Source of the DNA: Azospirillum sp. TSH100
GTDB lineage: Bacteria > Pseudomonadota > Alphaproteobacteria > Azospirillales > Azospirillaceae
DNA: 64,000 nucleotides
NCBI RefSeq assembly: GCF_004923295.1
Contig: NZ_CP039636.1
Coordinates: forward strand, 160,001 to 224,000
Direction of reading: 5' to 3'
The notes below the pieces were generated by a model. It had not been told where the DNA came from and searched no databases. It worked only from the letters and a program-made list of their open reading frames with translations. How positions within the stretch are numbered: position 1 is the stretch's first letter; every line of letters starts with the position of its first letter. Position numbers and translations under genes: made by a program. Positions 45,398-54,597 of this stretch are shown piece by piece.

Positions 45398-45986
45398 AGC
45401 CGTGGCCGGCCGGATAGACATGCACCGGCGCCCATGGATAGCGCGACCGCACCCCCTCGGCGACCGACAGCGGGATGGCGTGATCCTGCTCGCCGAAATG
45501 CAGCAGGGTCGGCACCCGCGGGGGGCTGTCCAGCGTCTTGCCGATATCGCCGCCGTAATAGCAGACGGCCGCCCGCACCGGCAGCGACGCCGCCGACGCC
45601 CAGGCGACGCTGCCGCCCCAGCAATAGCCGACAATGGCAGCCGCCCCGTCGCCCCCCAGATAGGCCAGCGCCGCCGAGACATCCTGCAGGGCGTCGGCAA
45701 TCGCCACCGCCCCCTTCAGGGCGATGCCCCGCTTGATCCCGGCATCGTCATAGGGCAGCTCCACCCCGCGTTCGGCCCGGTCGAACAGGTCAGGCGCCAC
45801 GGTGGTGAAGCCCTGCTGGGCGAAACCGTCGCAGACGCTGCGGATATGATGATTGATGCCGAAGATCTCCGGCGCCACGATCAGGCGCCCGATTTCCTCG
45901 CCCCTGGCCGGCGCGCGATAGGCGCGCATCCGGTGGCCGTCCGCCGCCGTCAGTTCGATCCAGCCGGCAGCCGTTGCGTCACTCAT
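45309..45986 (-). CDS. Dienelactone hydrolase family protein
   Basis: A 225-residue cytosolic alpha/beta hydrolase. The triad can be placed as Cys in VGYCWGGS, Asp in FGEQDHAIP, and His in PAGHGFNCD. The N-terminal part has IVAPEIFGINHHIRSVCDGF, typical of the family. The start at 45986 (MSDATAAGWIEL) has GAGGG upstream; the longer frame to 46046 adds a non-family leader. Family members open dienelactones in aromatic breakdown, but many act on other esters. There is no aromatic pathway nearby, so the substrate is open. Confidence 0.86.
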   Translation of the reverse strand: MSDATAAGWIELTAADGHRMRAYRAPARGEEIGRLIVAPEIFGINHHIRSVCDGFAQQGFTTVAPDLFDRAERGVELPYDDAGIKRGIALKGAVAIADALQDVSAALAYLGGDGAAAIVGYCWGGSVAWASAASLPVRAAVCYYGGDIGKTLDSPPRVPTLLHFGEQDHAIPLSVAEGVRSRYPWAPVHVYPAGHGFNCDERGSFHPESAVLALRRTVGLLRAVF

Positions 45987-46191
45987 GTCCCGAACCCTCA
46001 TCTTTGCAAGACCGCTCACGGAGGTCCAGGCGGTCGTTGCGGACAATCATAAGGGTCTGAAACGTCAGGGCAACTGGCGACAGGGCGGCGCCCTGCCTCC
46101 TTCGGCATATCCACCCTTCCCTTCGTGTTATTGCTTCGTCAGGTTTCGGTCCGTGGCCTCCAAGGCCGGCCTACCCATGACGAGGTGAATC

Positions 46192-46530
46192 GTGCGCAAC
46201 TTCGCTTTCCTTGCCGTCTTCACCGCCCTGACCGGCGCCGCCGTCTCCGCACAGGCGGCCGACACCTACAAGTTCAACCTGCACAACAAGTCGTCGGACT
46301 ACGTCATCAGCGGTTTCCGCACCTATGAGGGCGGGACCTGGAGCAAGAACTGGATCGACTTCAAGCTGAAGCCCGGCGAATCCGCCGAGATGGACTGGGG
46401 CAGCAACGAGGGCAACTGCGTCGTGCCCTTCAAGGTCGACTGGGTCGGCTATGAATCGGAGAAGTTCAGCGTCGACTGGTGCAAGGTCAAGAACATCTAC
46501 ATGAAGGATCAGGGCTTCAGCTTCGACTGA
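46192..46530 (+). CDS. Small secreted protein of unknown function
   Basis: A 112-residue exported protein starting with GTG (GAGG 6 bases upstream). The signal peptide is FAFLAVFTALTGAAVSAQA, cut before ADTYKF. The mature part has about 90 residues rich in Trp, Tyr and Lys, with two cysteines (GNCVVPF and DWCKVK) that could form a disulfide bond. The pattern YKFNLHNKSSDYVISGFRTY suggests a small beta-sandwich. No function is known. It stands alone between the hydrolase and the chemoreceptor. Confidence 0.7.
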   Translation: MRNFAFLAVFTALTGAAVSAQAADTYKFNLHNKSSDYVISGFRTYEGGTWSKNWIDFKLKPGESAEMDWGSNEGNCVVPFKVDWVGYESEKFSVDWCKVKNIYMKDQGFSFD

Positions 46531-46594
46531 CCGGCTTTCAACCGGCTGCCGGGGGCGCTGCGAACCGTCGTGGCGCCCCCTAATGACAAGGGCC

Positions 46595-48658
46595 TCAGGC
46601 TGCGCGAATGCCGGACAGGAAGGTCTCGATCTCCCGCCGAAGGTCCGCCGCCTGACGGGTCAGGCCGGTGGAGGCGTCGAGAACCAGCGATGCCGCCTGC
46701 CCGGTCTGCGCGGCGGCCTCATGCACCTGCGCGATGTTGCCGCTGACCTCGCCCGTGCCCTGGGCCGCCTGCTGGACGTTGCGGGAAATCTCCGCCGTGG
46801 TGGCACTCTGCTCTTCGATGGCGGCGGCGATGGTCGCGGCGATCTCGTTCATCGTGCTGATGGTTCCACCGATCCCTTCGATGGCGCTGACCGTGCCCTG
46901 GGTGGCGTTCTGCACGCTGTCGATCTGGGCAGAGATGTCCTCGGTCGCCTTGGCCGTCTGGTTGGCCAGCTGCTTCACCTCACTCGCCACGACGGCAAAG
47001 CCCTTGCCCGCCTCGCCGGCGCGTGCCGCCTCGATGGTGGCGTTCAGGGCCAGCAGATTGGTCTGGCTGGCGATGGACTGGATCAGCTTCACCACTTCAC
47101 CGATACGCGCCACCTCTCCTGCCAGGTTGCGGACGGAACCGGTGGTGTCCTGCGCCTCCCTCACCGCCTGAGCGGCGACGCTGTTGGAGCGGGAGACCTG
47201 TTCGCTGATCTCGCGGATCGACGCCGTCATTTCCTCGGTCGCGGAGGCCACCGTCTGCACGTTCATCGAGGTCTGCTCGGCCGCCGAGGTGGAGGCGGAG
47301 GCCTGCCGGCTGGTCTCCTCCGCCAGCGTGGCCATCGAATCGGCGGTTTCGCTCAATTGGGCGGAGGCACCGGAGACGCTGTTCAGGATGGCCGACACAG
47401 TGCTGTCGAAGTCATGCACCATCCGTTCAACCGTCGCCGTGCGCTTTTCGCGGGCGGCGCGCTGGGTTTCCTGATCGGCTTCCAGCCGCACGCGCTCCAC
47501 GGCACTTTCCTTCAGCACCTGGATGGCCCGCGCCATGGCGCCGATCTCGTCCGGCAGCTTGGAATAGGCGATGTCGACGCCAAGGTCGCCGTCGGCCAGC
47601 CGCACCACGGTGGAGGTCAGCGAGCCCAGGCGCCGCGTCACCTGCACCGACAGCACGATCAGCACAATGCCGAAGGTGATGCAGACCGCAGCCAGAACCA
47701 GGCCGGCCAGGATCAGCTGTGTCCAGGCTTCGGCAATGCTCTCCTCGTTGAGCTGATGGGCGACGGCAAGGGACGCATCGCGCATCACCAGGATGTTGTT
47801 CAGCATTGGCGTCACCCAAGGACGCCAGTCGGCCAACGCGACCGGAGACGGCGTGCCTTTCCGCGCTGCGTCGAGCACGCTCTGGAAACGCTGCTCCCCC
47901 TCCGTCATCATGGTGGAGCGCACATGGTCCAGCGCCTTGGTCAGTTCAGGCGGATTGCCGAGATTCAGCACCGCCTGCTGCATCATCTGCCACAGGACGG
48001 CGACCTTGCCGGTCATTTCCGTCGCCGCCTGCAAGCGGTCCGGCCCGAACGGCATGCCGGCGACGAACAGCCCGACCGATGCAGACCTTGTGCCGCCGAT
48101 GTCGCGCATGTCCTGAGCCAGACGCGCCAGATTGACGTGTCCGAACAGGTCGGAGCCGTTGACGATGGTGGACCGGTAGGTGTCGTCGATCGCCTTGCCG
48201 ACACTCTGGTTGGCTGAGGCGATGGCGTCGATGGTGACCGCGGCGATGGTCGCCGGGCGGGCAGGCTTGGCCTGCTCCGCCGCCTGTCGGGCCGCGGTGC
48301 GGGCGGCCTTCATCTGGCTGGCGGCGTTCAGGATGGGACCGGTGGACAGGCCGGCGGCCTCCATCCGCGCCCGCGCCTTTTCGATCGCGGCGTCGGTGAC
48401 ACCGACGGCGTCGTCCAGCGGCTTGGCGGTGGCAGCCTCCAGCGGCTTGTCACTGTCGAACGCCACCGCCCATCGCCCGCGTTCGCTGGCCAGCAGGGGG
48501 CCGATCTGCAACGTCGCCTCGAAGGCGTAGAGCGAGCGTTCGGTCCGGTGGCGCTGCTGCAAGGCGCCGACCGCATCCCATGCAAGGACTGCCGCCATAC
48601 AGATGGGAAAGGCGGCGATCAGGATATTCGCGCACAGAATCTTGGTACGAATATTCAT
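46595..48658 (-). CDS. Methyl-accepting chemotaxis protein
   Basis: A 687-residue chemoreceptor in the inner membrane. Helix 1 spans about residues 7-27 and helix 2 about 312-335 (LILAGLVLAAVCITFGIVLI). The periplasmic part of about 280 residues resembles all-helical NIT-type sensor domains, as LQIGPLLASERGRWAVAF suggests. A HAMP domain follows. The signalling tip is VVKLIQSIASQTNLLALNAT then EAARAGEAGKGFAVVASEVK. The start at 48658 (MNIRTKILC) has GGGGGA upstream; the longer frame adds a hydrophilic leader. The ligand is unknown; a link to nitrate or nitrite is possible if the NIT reading holds. Confidence 0.9.
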   Translation of the reverse strand: MNIRTKILCANILIAAFPICMAAVLAWDAVGALQQRHRTERSLYAFEATLQIGPLLASERGRWAVAFDSDKPLEAATAKPLDDAVGVTDAAIEKARARMEAAGLSTGPILNAASQMKAARTAARQAAEQAKPARPATIAAVTIDAIASANQSVGKAIDDTYRSTIVNGSDLFGHVNLARLAQDMRDIGGTRSASVGLFVAGMPFGPDRLQAATEMTGKVAVLWQMMQQAVLNLGNPPELTKALDHVRSTMMTEGEQRFQSVLDAARKGTPSPVALADWRPWVTPMLNNILVMRDASLAVAHQLNEESIAEAWTQLILAGLVLAAVCITFGIVLIVLSVQVTRRLGSLTSTVVRLADGDLGVDIAYSKLPDEIGAMARAIQVLKESAVERVRLEADQETQRAAREKRTATVERMVHDFDSTVSAILNSVSGASAQLSETADSMATLAEETSRQASASTSAAEQTSMNVQTVASATEEMTASIREISEQVSRSNSVAAQAVREAQDTTGSVRNLAGEVARIGEVVKLIQSIASQTNLLALNATIEAARAGEAGKGFAVVASEVKQLANQTAKATEDISAQIDSVQNATQGTVSAIEGIGGTISTMNEIAATIAAAIEEQSATTAEISRNVQQAAQGTGEVSGNIAQVHEAAAQTGQAASLVLDASTGLTRQAADLRREIETFLSGIRAA

Positions 48659-48999
48659 GCGAGTCCCCCAGGCGGCTGACGCCGGATTCTGATTGTGTCC
48701 GGTAGCAGCCATGAAAGTAATTGTATTTCGTCCGTCAGTCACTTAGGGGCCGTCCGGAGCCCGATGCGATCGGCTCGGGACCCAGACCGATCGGCGCCGG
48801 TTTCCCATCGAAGCCCGAAGGCGGTACGCACATTGTACATATTCTGCGCGCTAAATATATTTGATATTCCCTTGTGATAAACTATTCTTCGCTGTAGCGT
48901 GACCCGAGCCGTCGAACGCCAAGACAGGCATCGGCCGTAAAGCGCCGAAGACGGCGAACCAACCCAACCTCGCATGCAAGAAACATTGGGCATCAACCG
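48659..48999. promoter_or_regulatory. Divergent region between chemoreceptor and cystine importer, with a sigma-70 promoter candidate
   Basis: This 341-base stretch holds no gene. At 48861-48888, TTGATA and TATTCT are spaced by 16 bases in an AT-rich patch facing the binding-protein gene, with its start about 110 bases downstream. The rest shows no clear operator. Confidence 0.45.
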
Positions 49000-49773
49000 A
49001 TGAAATGGCTGAAATCGCTTCTCGTCGCCGGCCTCCTTCAGGTCGCTGCCGTCTCCGCCGCCCAGGCTCAGGCCGACCTGGACCGCATCAAGGCCGACGG
49101 CGTGCTGAAGATCGGCACCGAAGGCACCTATGCCCCTTTCACCTACCATGACGCATCGGGCGCGCTCGTTGGCTTCGACGTGGAGATCGGGCGCGAGATC
49201 GCCAAGCGCATCGGCGTGAAGGCGGAGTTCCTGGAGGGAAAGTGGGACGGGCTGATTGCCGGCCTCGACGCCCGCCGCTACGACGCCGTCATCAATCAGG
49301 TCGGCATCACCGAGGCGCGCAAGGCGAAGTATGATTTCTCCGACCCCTACATCACCAGCCGCGCCGTGCTGATCGTGAAGGGCGACAACAGCGTGATCAA
49401 GAGCTTCGCCGACCTGAAGGGCAAGAAGTCAGCCCAGTCGCTGACCAGCAACTTCGGCAAGCTGGCGGAGGCGTCGGGCGCGCAGTTGGTCGGGACCGAC
49501 GGTTTCGACCAGTCGATCCAGCTGGTCCTAAACGGCCGGGCAGACGCGACGGTGAATGACAGCCTATCCTTCCTCGATTTCAAGAAGCACAAGCCAGACG
49601 CCAACGTGAAGATCGCCGCGACCCAGGACAATGCCGACCAGTCCGGCATCATCGTCCGCAAGGGCGAGGCCAAGCTGGTCACTGCCATCAACGAGGCGCT
49701 GACCGCCATCAAGGCCGACGGCACCTATGCGGCGATCTCGCAGAAGTATTTCGGCGCCGACGTTTCCAGGTAA
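49000..49773 (+). CDS. tcyJ: Cystine-type ABC transporter, binding protein
   Basis: A 257-residue periplasmic binding protein. The signal peptide is LKSLLVAGLLQVAAVSAAQA. The mature part resembles the cystine-binding FliY/TcyJ proteins: DRIKADGVLKIGTEGTYAPF, AEFLEGKWDGLIAGLDARRY and DAVINQVGIT. It leads a three-gene importer. A strong hairpin follows at 49801-49836, which would let more binding protein than permease be made. The substrate is inferred from similarity; another amino acid is possible. Confidence 0.85.
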   Translation: MKWLKSLLVAGLLQVAAVSAAQAQADLDRIKADGVLKIGTEGTYAPFTYHDASGALVGFDVEIGREIAKRIGVKAEFLEGKWDGLIAGLDARRYDAVINQVGITEARKAKYDFSDPYITSRAVLIVKGDNSVIKSFADLKGKKSAQSLTSNFGKLAEASGAQLVGTDGFDQSIQLVLNGRADATVNDSLSFLDFKKHKPDANVKIAATQDNADQSGIIVRKGEAKLVTAINEALTAIKADGTYAAISQKYFGADVSR

Positions 49774-49800
49774 CCGTCCCGCTTTATATTCAGGCTTTCA

Positions 49801-49836
49801 ACAATGCCCCCTGCCCGTCCGGGCCGGGGGCATTGT
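49801..49836 (+). terminator. Intra-operon hairpin between tcyJ and the permease
   Basis: ACAATGCCCCC and GGGGGCATTGT form a perfect 11-bp stem with a 14-base loop, 27 bases after the tcyJ stop. No T-run follows. Such a structure fits partial termination or protection of the upstream mRNA. Confidence 0.65.
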
Positions 49837-49884
49837 CGTTCCATCATCAATCGTCATTCCATCCTCACGAGAGGCACCTTCCCC

Positions 49885-50565
49885 GTGCTGCACTGGCTTA
49901 CCCTGATGGCGGACTCGCTTCCGTCGCTGCTGTGGGCGGCGCTGGTCTTCACCGTTCCGCTGACGCTGGCTTCCTTCGCGCTGGGCCTGATCGTCGGGCT
50001 GGTCGCGGCGGTGGTCCGGCTGTTCGGGCCGGCCCCGCTGGCCGCCATCGTCCGCTTCTATGTCTGGATCATCCGCGGCACGCCGCTGCTGGTGCAGCTG
50101 TTCCTGATCTTCTACGGCCTGCCCAGCGCCGGCATCGTGCTGGACGCCTTCCCGGCCGCACTGATCGGCTTCACGCTGAATGTCGGCGCCTACACCTCCG
50201 AGATCATCCGCGCCGTCATCGGCTCGGTGCCGAAGGGCCAGTGGGAAGCCGCCTATTCCATCGGCATGAGCTGGTCGCAGGCGATGCGCCGCACCATCCT
50301 GCCGCAGGCCGCCCGCGTCGCCGTGCCGCCGCTGTCCAACAGCTTCATCTCGCTGGTCAAGGACACCTCGCTCGCCGCCGCCATCACGGTGCCGGAGCTG
50401 TTCCAGGCTGCCCAGCGCATCGTCGCCACCACCTACGAGCCGCTGATCCTCTATGTCGAGGCGGCGTTGATCTATCTCGTGCTCAGTTCCGTCCTGTCGG
50501 CGCTGCAAGTCCGCTTGGAGAAGCGGCTCAACCAGTATGGCGGTTTCCTGGAGGCCAAGTCGTGA
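49885..50565 (+). CDS. tcyL: Cystine-type ABC transporter, permease
   Basis: A 226-residue inner-membrane permease of the HisM/TcyL type. Helices include LPSLLWAALVFTVPLTLASF, then IIRGTPLLVQLFLIFYGLP, and the coupling loop GSVPKGQWEAAYSIGMSWSQ. GTG 49885 is chosen (GAGAGG upstream); ATG 49906 is a possible start, and the longer frame from 49804 runs through the hairpin. The ATPase overlaps its stop by 4 bases. Confidence 0.87.
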   Translation: MLHWLTLMADSLPSLLWAALVFTVPLTLASFALGLIVGLVAAVVRLFGPAPLAAIVRFYVWIIRGTPLLVQLFLIFYGLPSAGIVLDAFPAALIGFTLNVGAYTSEIIRAVIGSVPKGQWEAAYSIGMSWSQAMRRTILPQAARVAVPPLSNSFISLVKDTSLAAAITVPELFQAAQRIVATTYEPLILYVEAALIYLVLSSVLSALQVRLEKRLNQYGGFLEAKS

Positions 50566-51329
50566 TCCGGCTGACGAACATCGAAAAGCGCTTCGGCGAC
50601 CTGACCGTGCTGAAGGGCGTATCGGTCACCGTGGCAGAGGGCCGCGTCACCGCCCTGATCGGCCCGTCCGGCGGCGGCAAGAGCACGCTTCTGCGCTGCA
50701 TCAACCTGCTGGAGATCCCAACCTCCGGCACCGTGCGCATCGGCGAGGAGGAGTTGAGCTTCCAGCCCGGCGGCAAGCCCGGCTGGAAGGACATCCAGCG
50801 GCTGCGCGGCCAGACCGGCATGGTGTTCCAGAACTTCCAGCTCTTCCCCCACCGCACGGCCGTGGAGAATGTGATGGAGGGGCTGGTGACCGTGCAGAAA
50901 TGGCCGGCGGAAAAAGCGCGCGACCGCGCAATGGCCTTGCTGCGCAAGGTCGGCATGGACCATAAGGCCGATGCTTGGCCAACGACCCTGTCCGGCGGAC
51001 AACAGCAGCGCGTCGCCATCGCCCGCGCGCTTGCCCCGTCGCCACGCGTGCTGCTGTGCGACGAGCCGACCTCCGCCCTCGATCCTGAATTGTCAGGCGA
51101 AGTTGTGGACGTGTTGGGGGCGCTGGCGGCCGAGGGCACCACCATGGTGATGGCGACCCACGACCTGCGGCTCGCCTCGCGCATCGCCCAAGAGGTGGTA
51201 TTCCTTGACGCTGGGCAGGTCGTGGAAGCCGGCCCGTCGCAGACGCTGTTCAGCCACCCCAGCCGTGAGCGCACCCAACGCTTCATCGCCACCCTGACTC
51301 AGCACGGACAGCGGGGCAAGGGGGTCTGA
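50562..51329 (+). CDS. tcyN: Cystine-type ABC transporter, ATPase
   Basis: A 255-residue ABC ATPase starting with GTG inside the permease stop (GTGA). Walker A is GPSGGGKST (about residue 35), the Q-loop GMVFQNFQLFPHRT, signature LSGGQQQR, Walker [13 protein letters not shown], and the switch histidine MATHDLRLA. It completes a TcyJLN-like importer. A long hairpin follows the gene at 51355-51399. Confidence 0.89.
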   Translation: MIRLTNIEKRFGDLTVLKGVSVTVAEGRVTALIGPSGGGKSTLLRCINLLEIPTSGTVRIGEEELSFQPGGKPGWKDIQRLRGQTGMVFQNFQLFPHRTAVENVMEGLVTVQKWPAEKARDRAMALLRKVGMDHKADAWPTTLSGGQQQRVAIARALAPSPRVLLCDEPTSALDPELSGEVVDVLGALAAEGTTMVMATHDLRLASRIAQEVVFLDAGQVVEAGPSQTLFSHPSRERTQRFIATLTQHGQRGKGV

Positions 51330-51354
51330 AGGGGACCACCGGCCATCGGCAAGA

Positions 51355-51399
51355 GCCGGCGCCAAGCAGCATTCAAGAGAGGAATGCTGCTCCGCCGGC
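51355..51399 (+). terminator. Hairpin after the cystine importer operon
   Basis: The outer arms GCCGGCG and CGCCGGC and the inner arms AGCAGCATT and AATGCTGCT pair around a 9-base loop, 26 bases after the ATPase stop. No T-run is present, so termination may depend on Rho. Confidence 0.5.
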
Positions 51400-51674
51400 A
51401 TCGACAGGATGAATCAGAAAGCATTTTGCCCGCAGCCGCTGATCACCCCACCTTCTCATTCAGAATAGCAACAGCATCATACCGGCCACAGAGGTGCCCC
51501 TTACTGATTCAATTCGGGACTATGCGTACTATACCAAAAGATAAACAACGACTGGTCGCAGTATTATAACAGATTTTACCACCTATTCGTTAAGTCTGTG
51601 AAAAATGCCTCACTATTGCCCCAGCTGTCTTGACCATCTTGGCGCCGCATCAAAACCGCTAAGGATACGGATCA
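51400..51674. promoter_or_regulatory. AT-rich leader of the beta-helix protein gene
   Basis: No gene is seen between the hairpin and 51675. The region turns AT-rich from about 51450, including ACTATACCAAAAGATAA near 51529 and TATTATAACAGATTTT near 51562. This is unlike the surroundings and probably includes the promoter; no specific box can be assigned. Confidence 0.4.
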
Positions 51675-53537
51675 ATGGCCACGACCTCCGGGAACTCGAC
51701 CATCACGGTGAGCGCGAAGGGTACCCTCGACGCGCATTTCAACCTGCTGGTCGACAGCAAGAAGATCGGTGAGGGCACCACGGATGCCACGGCCAAGGAC
51801 TTCGTCTTCAAGACGGACATCGTTCAGGGCCAGGGTCACAAGGTGGAGGTCCAGTACGACAATGACGGAATCTTCCACGGGACCGACCGCAACCTGATCG
51901 TCAACGAAATCACCATCAACGGGAAGTCTGTCCTGCCGACCGACGACCATGTGTCCTACGACAAGGGCGCGCTGGACGGCCGCAACGTCGCCGATGGTCA
52001 GGCCGGCCTGTGGTGGAACGGCACGCTGGTCGTCGACGCGGACAAGAGCTATTTTCCCACTTCCGCGGTGACGACTCCCACCGTTCCGCCGGTCAGCGAG
52101 GCGCCGTCGACCGACCCGACGCCCTCCACTCCCGCGCCATCGGTGCCGAAGCCGACCGAGCCAGGCTTCTATGTGGCCACCAACGGCAACGACAGCTGGT
52201 CTGGCAAGCTGGCAGCCCCAAATGTCGACGGCACCGACGGTCCCTTTGCCTCGCTGCAGAAGGCGCAAGCCGCGATGCGCGCCGACCCGAACATCGACAC
52301 CACTTATATCCGTGGCGGCGATTACCACCAGAACGGCCTGTGGCTGGACGGCCAGGATTCCGGCGTCACCTTCGCCGGCTATGGCAGTGAGAAGGCAGTG
52401 ATCCACGGCGGGTCGAATGCGTCCGTGTCCTTCGGTCTCGGCGGCGCCAAGAACGTCACCATCGAAGGCCTGACCTTCGCCGACGGCGTCGTTGGCGGCC
52501 ACTATGTCTTCGCCGACAATGCCTCCGGCCTGACCTTCGCCAACAACGCGGTGAAGGGCGGCGGTTATGGCATCACGGTGCAGAACAGTGCCGACAGCAA
52601 GGTAATCGGCAACCAATTCGACAGCACCGGCGCCGAGGCGATCTTCGTCAAGGCCGGCTCCAACGCCACCATCGTGTCGGACAACCACATCACGCACCCG
52701 AACGCCGCAGACCGCGGCGATGCCGGCATCTGGATCAACGGCAGCTCCGACGTCCAGGTGACGCATAACCTGGTCGAGGATTCGCCAGAGAAGGCCATCG
52801 CCGTCGGCTCGGTGCAGACGGACGGCAGCGACGCCACCCACCGGGTCACCATCGCCAACAACAAGGTGGTAGACGCCAACCTGGAATCGAACGACGGCGG
52901 CGGCATCTACCTGATCAACCGCCAGCAGGACCTGACCGACCACACCGTGGTCAACAACGAGGTAACCGGCACCACCGCCACCAACCCGTCGGGCGACGTG
53001 GCGAGTTGGGGCATCTATCTCGACGACTGGACCAGCGGCGCCACGGTGAAGGGCAACATCGTCCATGGCAACATCGGCGGCGTATTCCTGCATGGCGGCT
53101 GGGACAACACGGTCACAGAGAACGTGATCGCCGACAACAGCGGCGCCCAGATCGGCCTTCAACAGCCGGTCGCCTGGAGCGGCTGGCAAGGCCACCAGAT
53201 GAGCGGCAACGACATTTCCGGCAACGTCGTCGATGTCAGAGACGGCACTGCGGTCCACATCTACGGCCCGGCCAATGTCGGCAACTTCCACAACAATTTC
53301 TACAGCAACCTGGACACGTCGAAGGACATGTTCGACGTCTGGCCGCAGGTGATGGCGGGCGGCGGCAAGGGCGATCTGGCCGAGTGGAAGGCCGCCGGCT
53401 ACGACAACGGTTCGGTGCAGCTGGACCCGGCCTTCGTCAATCCAGGTGCCCATGATTACAGCCTCGCGTCCAACTCGCCGGTCTACGGGATGGGTTTCGA
53501 TCACATCCCCACCCATGACATCGGGCTGATCGGCTGA
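51675..53537 (+). CDS. CBM60-like and right-handed beta-helix protein
   Basis: A 620-residue protein without a signal peptide. Residues about 8-100 resemble the Ca-dependent xylan-binding module CBM60 (TLDAHFNLLVDSKKIGEG then VEVQYDNDGIFHGTDRNLIV). A Pro/Thr/Ser-rich linker covers about 130-170. The rest is a parallel beta-helix of pectate-lyase type (NVTIEGLTFADGVVGGHYVF, NNAVKGGGYGITVQ, WGIYLDDWTSGATVKGNIVH). It may bind or cut plant or exopolysaccharide, or be an inert surface protein. Export would need a type I system. The promoter region is AT-rich; a terminator follows at 53566. Confidence 0.8.
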   Translation: MATTSGNSTITVSAKGTLDAHFNLLVDSKKIGEGTTDATAKDFVFKTDIVQGQGHKVEVQYDNDGIFHGTDRNLIVNEITINGKSVLPTDDHVSYDKGALDGRNVADGQAGLWWNGTLVVDADKSYFPTSAVTTPTVPPVSEAPSTDPTPSTPAPSVPKPTEPGFYVATNGNDSWSGKLAAPNVDGTDGPFASLQKAQAAMRADPNIDTTYIRGGDYHQNGLWLDGQDSGVTFAGYGSEKAVIHGGSNASVSFGLGGAKNVTIEGLTFADGVVGGHYVFADNASGLTFANNAVKGGGYGITVQNSADSKVIGNQFDSTGAEAIFVKAGSNATIVSDNHITHPNAADRGDAGIWINGSSDVQVTHNLVEDSPEKAIAVGSVQTDGSDATHRVTIANNKVVDANLESNDGGGIYLINRQQDLTDHTVVNNEVTGTTATNPSGDVASWGIYLDDWTSGATVKGNIVHGNIGGVFLHGGWDNTVTENVIADNSGAQIGLQQPVAWSGWQGHQMSGNDISGNVVDVRDGTAVHIYGPANVGNFHNNFYSNLDTSKDMFDVWPQVMAGGGKGDLAEWKAAGYDNGSVQLDPAFVNPGAHDYSLASNSPVYGMGFDHIPTHDIGLIG

Positions 53538-53565
53538 CCGACCTCAATCAGCCATCCTGACTAGC

Positions 53566-53594
53566 GGGCCGTCCGGCGACGGATGGCCCTTTTT
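53566..53594 (+). terminator. Rho-independent terminator
   Basis: GGGCCGTCCG and CGGATGGCCC form a 10-bp stem (one G-U pair) with a 4-base GCGA loop, directly followed by five Ts. It lies 29 bases after the beta-helix gene and is the best terminator in the window. Confidence 0.88.
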
Positions 53595-53686
53595 GCAGTT
53601 GATGATGCCGGGAACCGGCACATCGCGAGCATGTTGTTGAAAACAGGATCCATCGAAAGCCACGCCACTTCCGCGAGGAGGCATTC

Positions 53687-54556
53687 ATGTTCGAAGGCTT
53701 CCATCTCGAGATGGTGGAACTGCCGAAAGCGACCTTGCGCGTGCGCCATGGAGGGGATGGCTCGCCCGTCCTGCTTCTCCATGGGCATCCCCGCACCCAT
53801 GCCACATGGCACCGCGTCGCCCCGCTGCTGGCCGGCTCACATACCGTCGTCTGCCCGGACCTTCGCGGCTTCGGCCGGTCGTCAAAGCCGGCCGATACCC
53901 CCGATCATGCGGGATCGTCCAAGCGCGCCAAAGCCGGGGACTGCATCGCGCTGATGCATCACCTGGGCTTCGAACGCTTCGCCATCGTCGGGCATGACCG
54001 GGGATCCTACACGGCCTTCCGCGCTGCGATGGATCATCCGCAGGCCATCACGCATCTGGCCGTTCTGGACGGCGTGCCCATCGCCGAGGCGTTGGGGCGC
54101 TGCAATGCCCGGTTCGCCCAGTCCTGGTGGCATTGGTTTTTCTACGGCCAGCCCGACAAGCCGGAGCGGGCCATCCTCACCGATCCGGATGTCTGGTACG
54201 GCGGCTCGCCCCAGGAAATGGGATCCGAAGCCTATGCCGATTACCGCGCCGCCATCCACGACCCGGACACGGTCCACGGCATGATGGAGGACTACCGTGC
54301 CGGGCTCGGCATCGACCGGGAGCATGATGAAGCGGACCGGCGGGCCGAGCGGACCATCGCCTGCCCGACACTGGCCCTGTGGTCACAACGGGACGACCTC
54401 GAAGCCCTTTATGGCGACGTCCTCGCCGTCTGGCGGCCGTGGGCGCCCGACCTGTCCGGCCGTGGACTGGACTGCGGCCATCACATGGCCGAGGAAGCAC
54501 CGGCGGAGCTTGCCCGGGAACTCCTGACTTTCCTGGCACTTCAAGGCAGAACGTGA
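53687..54556 (+). CDS. Alpha/beta hydrolase resembling fluoroacetate dehalogenase
   Basis: A 289-residue cytosolic hydrolase. The oxyanion region is LLLHGHPRTHATWH, the nucleophile elbow is VGHDRGSYTAFRAAMDHP (Asp as nucleophile with the Arg typical of haloacetate dehalogenases), WWHWFF provides the His/Trp of the halide pocket, and the final His is in CGHHMAEEAP. This pattern matches fluoroacetate or haloacetate dehalogenases, which cut C-F or C-Cl bonds in small acids. Close relatives with other substrates exist. It is monocistronic, behind a strong terminator. Confidence 0.82.
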   Translation: MFEGFHLEMVELPKATLRVRHGGDGSPVLLLHGHPRTHATWHRVAPLLAGSHTVVCPDLRGFGRSSKPADTPDHAGSSKRAKAGDCIALMHHLGFERFAIVGHDRGSYTAFRAAMDHPQAITHLAVLDGVPIAEALGRCNARFAQSWWHWFFYGQPDKPERAILTDPDVWYGGSPQEMGSEAYADYRAAIHDPDTVHGMMEDYRAGLGIDREHDEADRRAERTIACPTLALWSQRDDLEALYGDVLAVWRPWAPDLSGRGLDCGHHMAEEAPAELARELLTFLALQGRT

Positions 54557-54597
54557 GACCTCGCCGCCGGGATCAGGCACAACCAGGGGGAACCGCA

